DNA of 17,717 nucleotides from Ichthyophonus hoferi (Eukaryota > Opisthokonta > Ichthyosporea > Ichthyophonida > Ichthyophonidae): NCBI GenBank assembly GCA_002751075.1, contig NAOQ01000515.1, positions 13,828-31,544 on the forward strand, in the 5' to 3' direction. Shown one piece after another: positions 1 through 9,728 of the stretch (the first letter of the stretch is position 1; each line of letters opens with the position of its first letter). Both the position numbers and the translations under genes were made by a program. The notes under the pieces are model-generated. The model was given only the letters and a program-made list of their open reading frames with translations. It ran no database searches and was not told where the DNA came from.

Positions 1-24
1 CCCCTACATGATAATGGACCATAG

Positions 25-3000
25 GCCATCAAGTATATGGCTGTTCTTACTGGGCAACTACAGCAGCTAGAGGTTCTCCACCCCTCTATGACCATGAAGA
101 CCCTGAAGGTAGGCCTATGACCTCAGTTTAATTTTAATATTACCATATTTAACCAATGTGCCTTAGTGGCCTATGGCTATTTAAATACGGGATGGCATCC
201 AATCGACCTTAATTGCTAAGACATGTGACTACACTTAATACTATTATTTGGTTGTGATTGGCCGACCTTTAACTAGAATCAGCCCTAACCTATCCTTTAC
301 CACTCATACTAACTCTCCCCTCTAGTTGTTTATGGATGACTACACCCGACAGGTCCCTATCGTACTGGCACGCGCCGTACTGAATGTAAGAACCGCTGTG
401 TAGGGAGATATACACATATAGTGATATACAGATATGGTGATATGCAGATATACAGATATGGTGATATGCAGATATACAGATATGGTGATATACAGATATA
501 GATATACAGATATAGATATACAGATATAGATATACAGATATACATACAGGAGTGAGTAGAATAAGTAGCTACCCTCTGTCTCTATGTTCATATGAGCTCA
601 TGAGTCTATTGGCTACAGATCACCTACTACCATGGCAGGAGATGGTTTGGGAAAGTCTTTCTAGCCGATGTTGTGAAACAGGTAGGGCCCCCCTCCTACC
701 TTATTTGGCCTCTTTTTGTTTCTCATCTAAGCCCTGTTTCCTCTTGTATATCTATCTCATATATTGCTTTTTTGAGGTCTGTTTATCGGTTGGATATGTA
801 TGCACATATTACGTCATGTAGGTAGGTAGGTTCTTTTATCTGTGCTGTGATGGGACTGGTGCCCAGGGGCTGTGACGTATGCATGTATTCCCTTCATTTT
901 ACCATACTACCCTAGTTGCATGCCAGGGACTAGGCTGTGATTGCATATGTGTAGAGTAGGTAATTTAGTATTGATGTAAAGAATACCACTAGTAGCCTGC
1001 CGCCTTCTTGGTTAAATATCCAACGCCCTATTGGTCCATGTCCATACCAATTGCAATATAGCAACTTTTTTTACTTACATGTGATTGGCTTCCTTCAAGT
1101 CCTTCCATTTTAATTGGCCATGAGAGGGTGTAGTGTTTTGGGGAGGGTTGCAGTGCTAGATGGTGGGAGACAAGGGAGTGTGACATCTAACCTATACGGG
1201 GGCCTAAAGGAACTGTATGACTTTATGCGCCCTCCTTATCTGGAGCCTGGCTTTAAAGTGGCCGCCAAGGTGGAAGGGTAGGTGAGATGATTGGTTACAT
1301 AGAATGGCAGGAAAAAGTGTGGTTTGGTTGATGGTTTACCTTAGCCAACTATTATCTAGATTGTAATGCACTATGGACATAAGGCAGGGAGAGGATGGTA
1401 ATATATAGCGAATAGTTAGGTGGAAGGCAGTAGTGTAGGTGTGTGTGTGAGAGAGGGCAATGCGGTTGATCCATGCCTACTCATCAGGTCGCCCGAGCAA
1501 GCTGTCCAGGGCGAGGTGGACTACTTTATGCATAACCTTGTAAAGGTACATACTAGCCTAATATGATCAATGTATGGCATTGGAGTGATTTTATTGGGTC
1601 AGTCACTATAGCTATAGATGGATGATTGGAGCGACTTTAATAGTCTACTGTTGTCCCATAGCGTGTCTAGGTAAATCTATGTACTCTCTGTACTCGAGGC
1701 CATTGGTTGGCCTTGTGGTAGATCTAAATGGAGCTACCTATCTATATTGTATCCCTGTCAAGCTAACATAATATGACGTCAAGGGAGGCTAATGATTGGT
1801 GGGTTGGTAGGCTGCCCTGGAATATCTGCAAATCTTCTGCTTCAATAGGGCCAGACAACACCGTAGACTAACTAAGTACCTGGAGCATCTCTCAGTCATA
1901 CAGTTAGAGGTGGCTGTCCTCCCTCTCCCTCTCTTCACCTTTCTCCTACCTTGGTGTGCCTCCTTTCTCCCCCTAGTGGTTGGTTTCATGGGCCAAGTAC
2001 ACTAGAAGATGTAGTGTTCTTGCAGGCCTAGGGCAGGCAGAAGACATACGCTTCCTGTTTAATGTTGTAGACCTCTGGACCATCTCTTTCTCTCCTTTCC
2101 TTTCCTCTCCCTCTGAGCCTATCAGGCCATGGCTATGCGAGTATGATCATACTCCATCGCATGTTATTATTGGGCAGATATCAAAACAACATAACATCAT
2201 GCCGGGGGATTGTTCTATGAGCTGTCCTTCTCTCCCTCTCTTTGTCCTCTCTCCTCTCTTCTTCACCCTAACAGACTAGCCTGCTCATTACCCCCCCCTC
2301 CTCCCTCTCCTCCCTCTCTTAACCTGCCCTAGGCCAAAGACCTAGATGATAGGGTAGCCCGGCTACTAGAGGGGGGGCCCTGGGCCCTGCCAATGGTGGA
2401 AGACAGTGTGTTTGTGCACTACATGGGCACTTGGGTCTTGTACTGCAAGCTAGACGCTATGGCCCGCTATCTAGAGTACGGCTTTGAGCTGAGCCTCTAT
2501 GGGCCCCACGAGGTGTCTATGATATACTGGTAGGTCCCTTTCTACTTCTACCACTGCATTCTAGGTCCCCCATCTCCCTTCTGCCTCCTCTATACTACTA
2601 GAATGCCCTATACTAAGCTACTGTATATCTCCCATGAGGGTATGTTTAGTTGTAGACCTGTACCTTGTCTTTTTAAATGAGATAGATGATTGGTGGCAAG
2701 TCATGTACATTGGACACAGAGGCTCTGTGATTGGCTATCAGTCAGCTAACCAGGAAGGGGTGGTAGGTATATGGACAACCTGTATGGCTGGATGATTAGT
2801 GCGGATATCAGGATGGTCCAGCACTGCCACAGTATGGAGGGTAGGTGGGAGAGGGAGAGGAAGACCTTCTATATATGGATACAACACACGTCACCTTCAC
2901 AGCTTGATCTGCAATCCCTTGATCCTATTGGCTTACTCACTTTTCTTCCTCCTTCTTTCCTTCTCTCTCTGTTAGTTATGTTCCCTACTCTCTAATTTTA

Positions 3001-5287
3001 TTGGCCGACATCTACCTTTACCTTTTTCTCATTGGTCTTCAACCCACACAGAACATTGGAAGGCACAGAAACGAGTGATGAAAATAAAGGTTGGGAAGAG
3101 AAAGAAGGGGAAGGATAAGGCACAGCCGCTAGACACCGTAGAGAAAGGGAGGGGGCCTAGTACGATGATCTTGGAGGTCAGGCAGGTCATGTGCCGGGGT
3201 CTGTGTAGGGTAAGTAGTAGGAGAGAAAGAGGGTATATGAGGGAGAGGGACTGTACGGCCTATATATTATATCATATTATGATATGTTATGTTGAGCATG
3301 ATCTCTCTACCTTAATAATGCTATAGTAATATTATAATACTATAGTAATGTTTATAATACCGGTCTCTCTACCTTAATGGCAGACCGCCCTGTGGTAGTT
3401 AGAGGGAATATTATTTAGGCTCACATCTCCACTACTACCCCATATACATCAGTGTTAGCTGATGTTTGGAGATGTGCAATATGCTAGTAGGTAAATCATT
3501 AGCCCTGTCTATTCTGTCTGTTTTATTTTCCTCCACCCTATACATAGCTATGACTGTAGCTACTGTGGATCCTATCTGATACTTTGTCGACTCTATGTTT
3601 GTGTCTGTATTAGGCTGCTGAGGGTTTAGATATAGAGAAGAGATTAAAGAAGCCAACTACTCTATTTGACTTGGAAATGGTCCGCTACGACAGGAGGCTG
3701 GAGGTAAGTGTAGGATGGGATAGAGAGGGTTGAATAGGATAGGATAGGATTTGATAGGATAGAAAAGGATAGGATAGGATAGAAAAGGCAGGGCAATCCG
3801 TCAGTGTAGTGTATAGGGGGTAGGCGGCTGGGTACTTCATGTCACTAATTATAGCTATGTACATATATTCACATGCCTTTTATACCTATTATTATTTGAA
3901 CATTACTGTTGTATTGGTAGGACGGTATTGATTGAACCGTTATCATGTGTTTACAGCCATTCTTCCGGATAGACTCTCCTCAGCCAATGGAATATGCCCA
4001 GTTTAAAGCCCAGACCGACCTGTCCAAGTTCACTGTAAGGCCCTATAGCCGCATGTGATGACCCCCTTAATCTATTAGATTATGACTGTGATGACGTATG
4101 CACTATCCCTATTGGGTGCTTTTTTCTCAATAACCAACCATTAGGTCAAGACCAAATAAGGCATTAAATGGATAGGTATGGTTGGCTACATGCATAGTAT
4201 TGACGGGATCCAATCCACTCTCGGCTAAAGGCACCTTCTGTAAATAGGTGATAAGGGGTATGTACTGCCATATGGCATCATCTGGGTTGTGGCAAATAGA
4301 CTGGTTGTAGTGTTCTATTTGCTAAAAGTCATGCCAGTCCGTGATATCCTGTTAGAATAGCTATATAGATAGACAAGGGAGAGTGGGCACTGGTATATAT
4401 TGACTAGGTTATTAGTTTGCCTTTATTTTTAACAGAGTATTGTGATAGGCGGCCCAGATTTATCAAGGAGCCTTAGAATGTATGTCGGTTTGTAAAACCC
4501 ATCTGGAAAAGATGGCTCAGAAGTACCCTGATATAGACCCTGGAACCGAGAAGGTAATTGGCTGTGTCACTCGATATTAGCATTTAACTATCCAATCACT
4601 GGCTTGGAATTCTTATTGATATAGCAAGATGGATGTTTCTTGTACATATACGGTACGGTATAGCGTGGAGGTAGGAGGGAATAATACAAGTGGCCAATAA
4701 AAAGGCATGAATAGAGTTCATAAAAGATCTGGATTGGTCCATTATCACGTTGACGGGATCAGACCCAATATAGTGTCCAGTGAAATCCTAATATCTTTTG
4801 AAATTGCAGACACAGAAAGGACTGGAGAAAGTGTGCAAGGTTAATATAGTAATGCTCAAGTTGTTAAAGGATGGCTATAAGCAGGAAGAGAAGGTGGGCA
4901 TTGGTGTTGGTGTGCTATGATACTTGGCCTCACCCTCTCAAGGGCATACCACGTGCATGTACACTGGGGTCATACAAGGATAATGGTGGTGTATTCTCTG
5001 TATGCTCGCACTAAGAAATGGGCATGTTGTATGGAAGGTAGATGGATGGTGAACTGTGTTAAGTAGGTTTGTGACACATGTCAAAATGTTGCCCATAGCT
5101 ATGATTACTATAGGCTGTATATATAGAGGATGTGGTATGCAGTAGGGGCTTAGACCATATAATACGTGCACTGGTATTTTGATAAGGCGGGATACAATTA
5201 GATAATCCCTATTAATACTCTCCTTCAATACAGCCCTCTTTTAGTTACCAAGCCCATCCAGTAATGGCCACTTTGGCGTTTAATTAG
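25..5287 (+). CDS. NAA35: NatC auxiliary subunit NAA35/MAK10, C-terminal part, 14 exons (5' end outside window)
   Basis: Auxiliary subunit of the cytosolic, ribosome-associated NatC complex, which acetylates nascent protein N-termini and contains catalytic NAA30. Exons I read: 25-108, 326-385, 619-681, 1210-1277, 1488-1545, 1811-1909, 2333-2529, 2767-2840, 3052-3209, 3614-3703, 3957-4034, 4449-4553, 4810-4893, 5234-5287 (TAG). All junctions keep frame, giving 423 residues. They align in order, from recalled sequence, with the C-terminal part of human NAA35: QVPIVLARAVL (human QSPCVLSRSLL), NRARQ at 123-127, GTWVLY at 176-181, YGFEL at 193-197, IYWY at 208-211, a lysine-rich linker at 245-258 (KIKVGKRKKGKDKA, human KKTKKKKK), VRYDRR at 310-315, and VMLKLLKDG near the C-terminus. 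No signal peptide or membrane segment was seen. The first visible exon follows an AG at 23-24, with an in-frame TAG just upstream, so it is internal. The weakest donor is GTGGCT at 1910. Family identity is firm; individual splice sites are inferred from homology and reading frame. Confidence 0.93.
307..313 (+). other. Consensus branch site TACTAAC in NAA35 intron 1
   Basis: A perfect TACTAAC lies 12 nt before the acceptor AG at 324-325, with a short CT tract between. This is the canonical U2-type branch site and spacing. It supports the exon starting at 326. No comparable perfect match was noticed before the other acceptors, which rely on longer pyrimidine tracts. Confidence 0.6.
407..548. 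repeat. GATA-rich minisatellite in NAA35 intron 2
   Basis: Two identical tandem 24-bp units sit at 431-454 and 455-478 (GATATGGTGATATGCAGATA plus TACA), with a third, diverging unit from 479. Three exact 14-bp units follow at 495-536 (GATATAGATATACA). Both units are built from GATA-containing hexamers, so the block probably grew by slippage. The repeat fills most of the 233-nt intron, and its translations (Tyr/Ile/Ser repeats on the minus strand) are artefacts. Confidence 0.9.
3302..3378. repeat. Direct 15-bp repeats enclosing an AT-rich tandem pair, NAA35 intron 9
   Basis: TCTCTCTACCTTAAT occurs at 3302-3316 and again at 3364-3378. The DNA between holds two imperfect copies of a unit of about 19-20 bp (TATAGTAAT followed by TTATAATAC or TTTATAATAC) at 3322-3359. 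It could be a local tandem duplication or a small insertion flanked by duplicated ends; I cannot tell which. Confidence 0.75.
3735..3788. repeat. (GGATA)n microsatellite in NAA35 intron 10
   Basis: The run is made of ATAGG/GGATA pentamers, interrupted twice by AGAAAAGG and once by TTGATAGG. It lies 30 nt inside the intron that follows the exon ending at 3703. It is a simple sequence repeat with no coding meaning. Confidence 0.85.
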
Positions 5288-5313
5288 CCTGCCTGTCTGT
5301 CTGCCTGCTTGCC
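5288..5313. repeat. CTGT/CTGC simple repeat at start of NAA35 3' UTR
   Basis: Directly after the TAG stop come repeated CCTG and CTGT units ending in TTGCCAG. The run resembles a pyrimidine tract with an AG at 5314-5315, but no coding continuation is visible beyond it. I treat it as simple sequence in the 3' UTR. Confidence 0.5.
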
Positions 5314-5522
5314 AGATAGAAAGGACACACCTATGTGTACCTCTCAGTACTCCCCTCCCTCCCTCTTCACCATGTTGTATACTATGTCTCTGTAGGATGT
5401 AAATATCTACAGGGCACACCTTTATTTTATAATGTGTATGTTAGTATGAATGCTAGCTAGGCTATATATGACGTCTTTGTCTATGTTTTGTTATAAGTAT
5501 TACTGTTTGGAGAGAGTATCAC

Positions 5523-5528
5523 ATTAAA
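5523..5528 (+). promoter_or_regulatory. Candidate poly(A) signal ATTAAA for NAA35
   Basis: ATTAAA, the commonest variant of the metazoan poly(A) signal, lies about 235 nt after the NAA35 stop, with TTTG and GTTTGC stretches near it. No AATAAA was noticed closer to the stop. The assignment rests on motif and distance only. Confidence 0.35.
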
Positions 5529-5550
5529 GGTTTGCATTGAATTGCTGAAC

Positions 5551-7300
5551 CAGGTACCATAAGTAAAGCAACTTACCAGTGGACCCGATCTACTGATTAG
5601 TGTGATCTAATGATTAATGCATGTTATTAATGGGTGGAATGGTTAAGGCCTTTATATGGAAAATCATTTGTGCTCAGTGCCCACATCATTAGGAGCGGGA
5701 GAGGGTTTAGTCAGACCCTATTTGCTACTTTTACCATGGATGTAATATTAGGACCCTGACCAACCACATATATATACATATAGATTGGTAGTTAGCCTGG
5801 GTGTGAAGCATTATGTTTCTAGGTGACAGTGGGTGACCTTGTATGTAGAATATGACATTAGAGTGGGCCGAGGGGAATAGACCAGGTCATAGCTAGACAA
5901 ATACACGTCTGTAGTTGCCAAGGGAGAGAGAGAGGACACTGTAATGTTACATTCATGTGGTTGACTAAAGAACATCCAGACCGCCAGACCGGGCAATAGA
6001 GAATCGTAAACCCATAGGGGGACAAAGAGGGATTGCCAAATAAGGTTGTGCATTGGCTTGGTCTTGCTGTGGGTGATTTTTTTGTACTTGGTTGGCCCTT
6101 GGTACATGGCATCTATCATAGAGGAAATAAGCAGTTACGGCTGGAGAGGAAAGAAAATAATGTGACAGGGGGCTTGTTAGCTGGACACCTGCCTGGTTGT
6201 TGTAATAGAAAGCTACTCTATAAGGAGGGTTTATTAATTTACACAATACAATCCCTAAATGGTCTAAATTTAGCATTTGATTTTCTTTTTGAAATAACAT
6301 CTATTGTACACATTTTATGTTATCTTAAAAGAAAACGGATTTGGAAGGATAAATGAGTGCCTATTCAGGTCAGGCAATTTATCTGGTAATAGAACAACCA
6401 TGTTGGCTGCAGACTGCTGGATTGGGGGTGTTTGCATGTTCACGTTCAGGAGGGAGCTGGGCTATACAGGTATACATAAAGGCTAGATCACCTCTGCCTC
6501 AGACCGTCTGTGTTGTCTCCATATAAAACTATTACACTCTTTAGTAGTAACCCTACATGGTCTATCCATCTATGATATAAAACCATCAGCCTATAACTAG
6601 ATCCCTCATGATTAGACTGGTTTTCTCTGCCCTTAACTCTACCAGCCTCTGCCTCTACTTTAGCTCTATAGTCAACCACACTTTGATAGTAGCAATCAGT
6701 AGAGTCCCTGGTAGGATACCCTCTTTCCCCCTATTCTCTAACCTGGTCACACCCACTATGATAGGACAAGGCGGATCAATTGACAAATGAGCATTGTAAT
6801 GAAAGACCGACAGGAGCGTTCCTGTGACCTATATTCATTTAGAAAAAGAGAATACTGAATTAAGAGACATTTTAACGTCCCTTTCTTGGCATACACGGAG
6901 TACAGATATGCCAAGACATCTTTTTATTATTAAATATTAAACAATTCTGCTTATTTAAGCCATACGTTATCTGGATCACTATTCCTTTCTTAGTGTATTG
7001 ATCTAAATTAGAACCATTCCTTACATACAGTATATGTTGGCTCAAGTACGTTCAATTGTAGCCCAAGTGAACTATATTGGTTTGATCCTGTATGATATTG
7101 CCGCCATCTGGCAACCCTTAGCTTGCAATCTACCATATATATGTATGAAATATAACAGGACAACTATCGTCAGCCCATAGCTACAAAGTCCAAGTACTGT
7201 GGAAACATAAATAAGTTATCAAGGCGAGGAAGGGCAACTAATAGGATAACAGTTTTCACCACCACTGACTGACTTGTGGGAGATATAAAACGAAGTGGTA
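5551..7300. other. Tail-to-tail intergenic region, no gene recognised
   Basis: This lies between the presumed 3' end of NAA35 and that of guanylate kinase. Several short open frames overlap on both strands, the longest at 5965-6300 (-) and 6033-6356 (+). None has a recognisable domain, and opposite-strand frames over the same bases argue for chance. The composition is similar to the introns. I see no RNA gene and no transposon ends. Confidence 0.6.
6884..6916. repeat. 10-bp perfect inverted repeat, 13-nt spacer
   Basis: TCTTGGCATA at 6884-6893 is followed, after 13 nt, by its exact reverse complement TATGCCAAGA at 6907-6916. On the minus strand an AATAAA (TTTATT at 6923-6928) lies just before it, about 700 nt after the guanylate kinase stop. 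The hairpin could form in RNA or DNA, but one such stem in 17 kb is close to chance. Confidence 0.5.
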
Positions 7301-7442
7301 TGGAATGGAGTACAGTATTTATTATTAGTAGAGTTTACTGCTACACCCTGACTGCAAATACACAGTATCATTGCAGCCTGGGTGGATAAAGAACTACTAA
7401 GGTCTACGTGCTACATTTAATATAGGCCTCCCAAGAACATAC

Positions 7443-7448
7443 TTTAAT
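7443..7448 (-). promoter_or_regulatory. Candidate poly(A) signal ATTAAA for guanylate kinase
   Basis: Read on the minus strand, ATTAAA lies about 175 nt after the TAA stop. A second ATTAAA is at 7421-7416 and an AATAAA at 7323-7318. Any of these could be used; the choice of the first is by distance only. Confidence 0.3.
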
Positions 7449-7621
7449 GATAAGGAAAAGAGGTAAATGTGATCCATAAAATTAGATCATCATATCATAC
7501 TCAATCTGTCAATAATAATCCCACATTAAAATCAAGACCCAATCCTGAGTCTACGTAACCACCAAACCCTGCATAGAATAATTGGGCGTAGGGCAGTAGG
7601 CTGGTAGTATGTACCTTCTGC

Positions 7622-9063
7622 TTAGGCCTGAGTGCTCTCAACAGCCTCTACCATGGGGGCCACCACGGCCCTGAGAGCGGCGTAGGCCTTCTCCAGATCA
7701 TCGTTGATAATAAGGTGGTCACAGTTACCAGCCAGGTCCCCATAGGCCATCTCACGGCTAGCTGCCTCAAGACGCTTGGCCAATGACTCAGCGTTCTCAG
7801 TACCTCTCTACAAGATGTGTTCATTGTTAGGGAGTGATTAGATAAGCCTGACTAAAAATAATTAGGGGACAGGCCAATCATGTGGGACAGACAGCCTCTA
7901 GGTAGGTATATGGTATATAGAGAAAGATAGCCTAATATGGTGCTGGATAAATAATGTTAATAGACCCTCTGCGGTGTGTGACAGTCAATTCTAAATTCTA
8001 TTGGTGGTTTACTTAGCTCTTGCCACCCAATCAAGTGAAGCCATATAATGCAGTCCGGTATCCAATCTGGGAGTATATATATAGGGACTACCCATCCAAT
8101 TGGTCTAATCGAGCCCAGTGATCCTGGGGCTATTCTATTGATCAGTCCACAGATTAACAATAACACTTACTCCCGTCAGGCGGCTCTCCAAGGCCTCAAT
8201 GGTAGGGGGACGGATGAAAACATAGACCGTCTCACCGTGGAGGAAAGACTTCTTAAGGATCTCTACGCCCTGCACATCAATATCTAGCACACAGAGCTGT
8301 AGGGCCAGGGGTTAGTAGGGGAAAGAAGATGCATAGAAGTAGGAATGATAACTATATATATAATTTCAGTACATAGAAGTAAAGTGTGCAGTATATACAG
8401 ATGGCTAGAGAAACAACCCGATTATAATAGACAATAATGCTGCTCCTAAAACCTAGCCATCACAAAAAGCAGCCAACTATAAAACCACTCTAATCCTATT
8501 GTGCCAGCCATCCTTCCCTTCCCCCTCCCCCACTCTCTCCCTCACCTTTCCCTGGTCTAGGACGTCCTTAACCGACTGTTGGCTAGTGCCGTAGATGTTC
8601 CCTGAGAACTCAGCGTGTTCAATAAACATTCCCTTAGCAACCTCAGCCAACAATTCTTCGCGGGTCACAAAGTGATAGTCCTTTCCTGGCTGCTCGCCTG
8701 CACGGGGCTGTCTCGTGGTATCTGAGCATAATATTGGTAAGGGTGGCGGAAAAGAAACGGACATTTTCGTTCATGTCAACCTGGCGTGAAATAAGAAACA
8801 CTGGCAGAAGAGGGAGAGAGAGAAGAAACAAAAACAGCAATACTGAAAGCGATAAAAAGAGATAATTGGGTATATCGGACACTAGAAATACAAGCTAAGA
8901 AGGTTTGTTATGATGAAATATTAAGAGGTGAACTCAAAAGAATCAACCTACGAGAGACACTGAAGCCAAACGCATTAGGGAACTCAGCAAACAGCTTTTT
9001 CAAAAGGGTGCTCTTGCCCGCTCCAGAGGGGCCGAAACACAGAAGAATACGTTTAGCAGCCAT
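7622..9063 (-). CDS. GUK1: Guanylate kinase, complete, 4 exons, 199 aa
   Basis: Cytosolic GMP kinase (ATP + GMP to ADP + GDP), needed for guanine nucleotide salvage and synthesis. Exons, read right to left: 9063-8952, 8721-8546, 8296-8171, 7807-7622 (TAA). Donors are GTAGGT, GTGAGG and GTAAGT, and all acceptors end in AG. The protein has the P-loop GPSGAGKST at 11-19. GMP-binding residues known from yeast and mammalian enzymes are present: S37, R41 and R44 in SVSHTTRQPRAGE, Y53, E72 in EHAEFSGN, and Y81 in YGTS. The central LDIDVQG strand is at 100-106, and the lid/adenine-side RGTENAES starts at 139. The length matches the usual 197-207 aa, with no key residue missing. The codon for H38 is split by intron 1. 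The start has a favourable context (ACAATGG), and only three residues precede the hydrophobic strand before the P-loop. It converges on NAA35 and diverges from the SR gene. Confidence 0.97.
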
Positions 9064-9586
9064 TGTGAGAACTATAACTATAACGGTATATGCTACTAGT
9101 ATTATGAGGTGTGGTGGCCAGCCATACAAAGGCCTAGAACTACCTTGCTGTAAAATTCTAAGGAATTGTGCTACTTGTGCTGATTGATTTATTGGGTATT
9201 ACGGGCCAAGTCATAACCGCAAAATACTAATTCGAATCAGGTCGACAAGAAATTACCATTATTAAACAAATGAACAGAATTTGTTTGTGACGCCCGAATA
9301 TAACAACATATCTGAAAGGCCTTATTACTACATCAACGAGGAAGCGAGTTGATTCGACATCTAAATAGGGACATAATAGTATTTAAGTATTGTGGTAAGA
9401 TCAGACAACTCTAGCAGGTCTCTTTGACCTATCGTAGGTTGGATTGGCTAATGCGAATCTTAATGATTGGCTCCATTTAAGTTATTGAACTTAGCAGCAT
9501 GTGGTGTTAACTAGAAAGTTAGCACTGGCGATAAAACGAAAGTATAAAATAAGACAAAACTCGATAATATAAAGTACCCGCTCACA

Positions 9587-9728
9587 CATACGCAGTAATG
9601 AGTAAAAAAAATATGAATTTCTCCTAATACACACAAATACTTTGCATTCAATTATATGCATACGCGGTAATGAGTAGGAAAAATACGAAATTCTCGGAGC
9701 ACACAAATACTTTGCATTTAATTATATG
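9587..9728. repeat. Imperfect tandem duplication, about 71 bp x 2
   Basis: Copy 1 (9587-9658, 72 bp) and copy 2 (9659-9728, 70 bp) abut exactly. Both open with CATACGC[A/G]GTAATGAGTA and close with CACACAAATACTTTGCATT followed by [C/T]AATTATATG. The two end blocks differ at only one position each; the middle of about 25 bp has diverged. TTTGCAT next to TAATTA resembles POU-plus-homeodomain sites, but that is a motif resemblance only. It lies about 525 bp upstream of the guanylate kinase start codon. Confidence 0.9.

Noticed and set aside
340-591. Minus-strand Tyr/Ile/Ser-rich open frames
   Set aside because: They are translations of the GATA minisatellite in an intron of NAA35.
1774-1781. 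Perfect CRE-like palindrome TGACGTCA
   Set aside because: It is a single 8-mer inside an NAA35 intron, close to chance expectation, with no promoter context.
1980-2279. 99-codon + strand open frame as a separate gene
   Set aside because: It lies wholly inside NAA35 intron 6 and is largely pyrimidine-tract sequence. The flanking exons join in frame and match the NAA35 family without it.
4056-4092. Two RTGATGA-like strings suggesting a box C/D snoRNA in NAA35 intron 11
   Set aside because: No CTGA box D was found at a suitable distance and there is no terminal stem.
4200-4760. Shared 11-mer TTGACGGGATC at 4200-4210 and 4750-4760
   Set aside because: Exact 11-mer pairs are expected by chance many times in a window of this size, and the flanks do not match well.
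9226-9250. AATTCGAATC resembling a tRNA T-loop
   Set aside because: It lacks the flanking GG/CC of the B box, and no acceptor, D or anticodon stem can be drawn around it.
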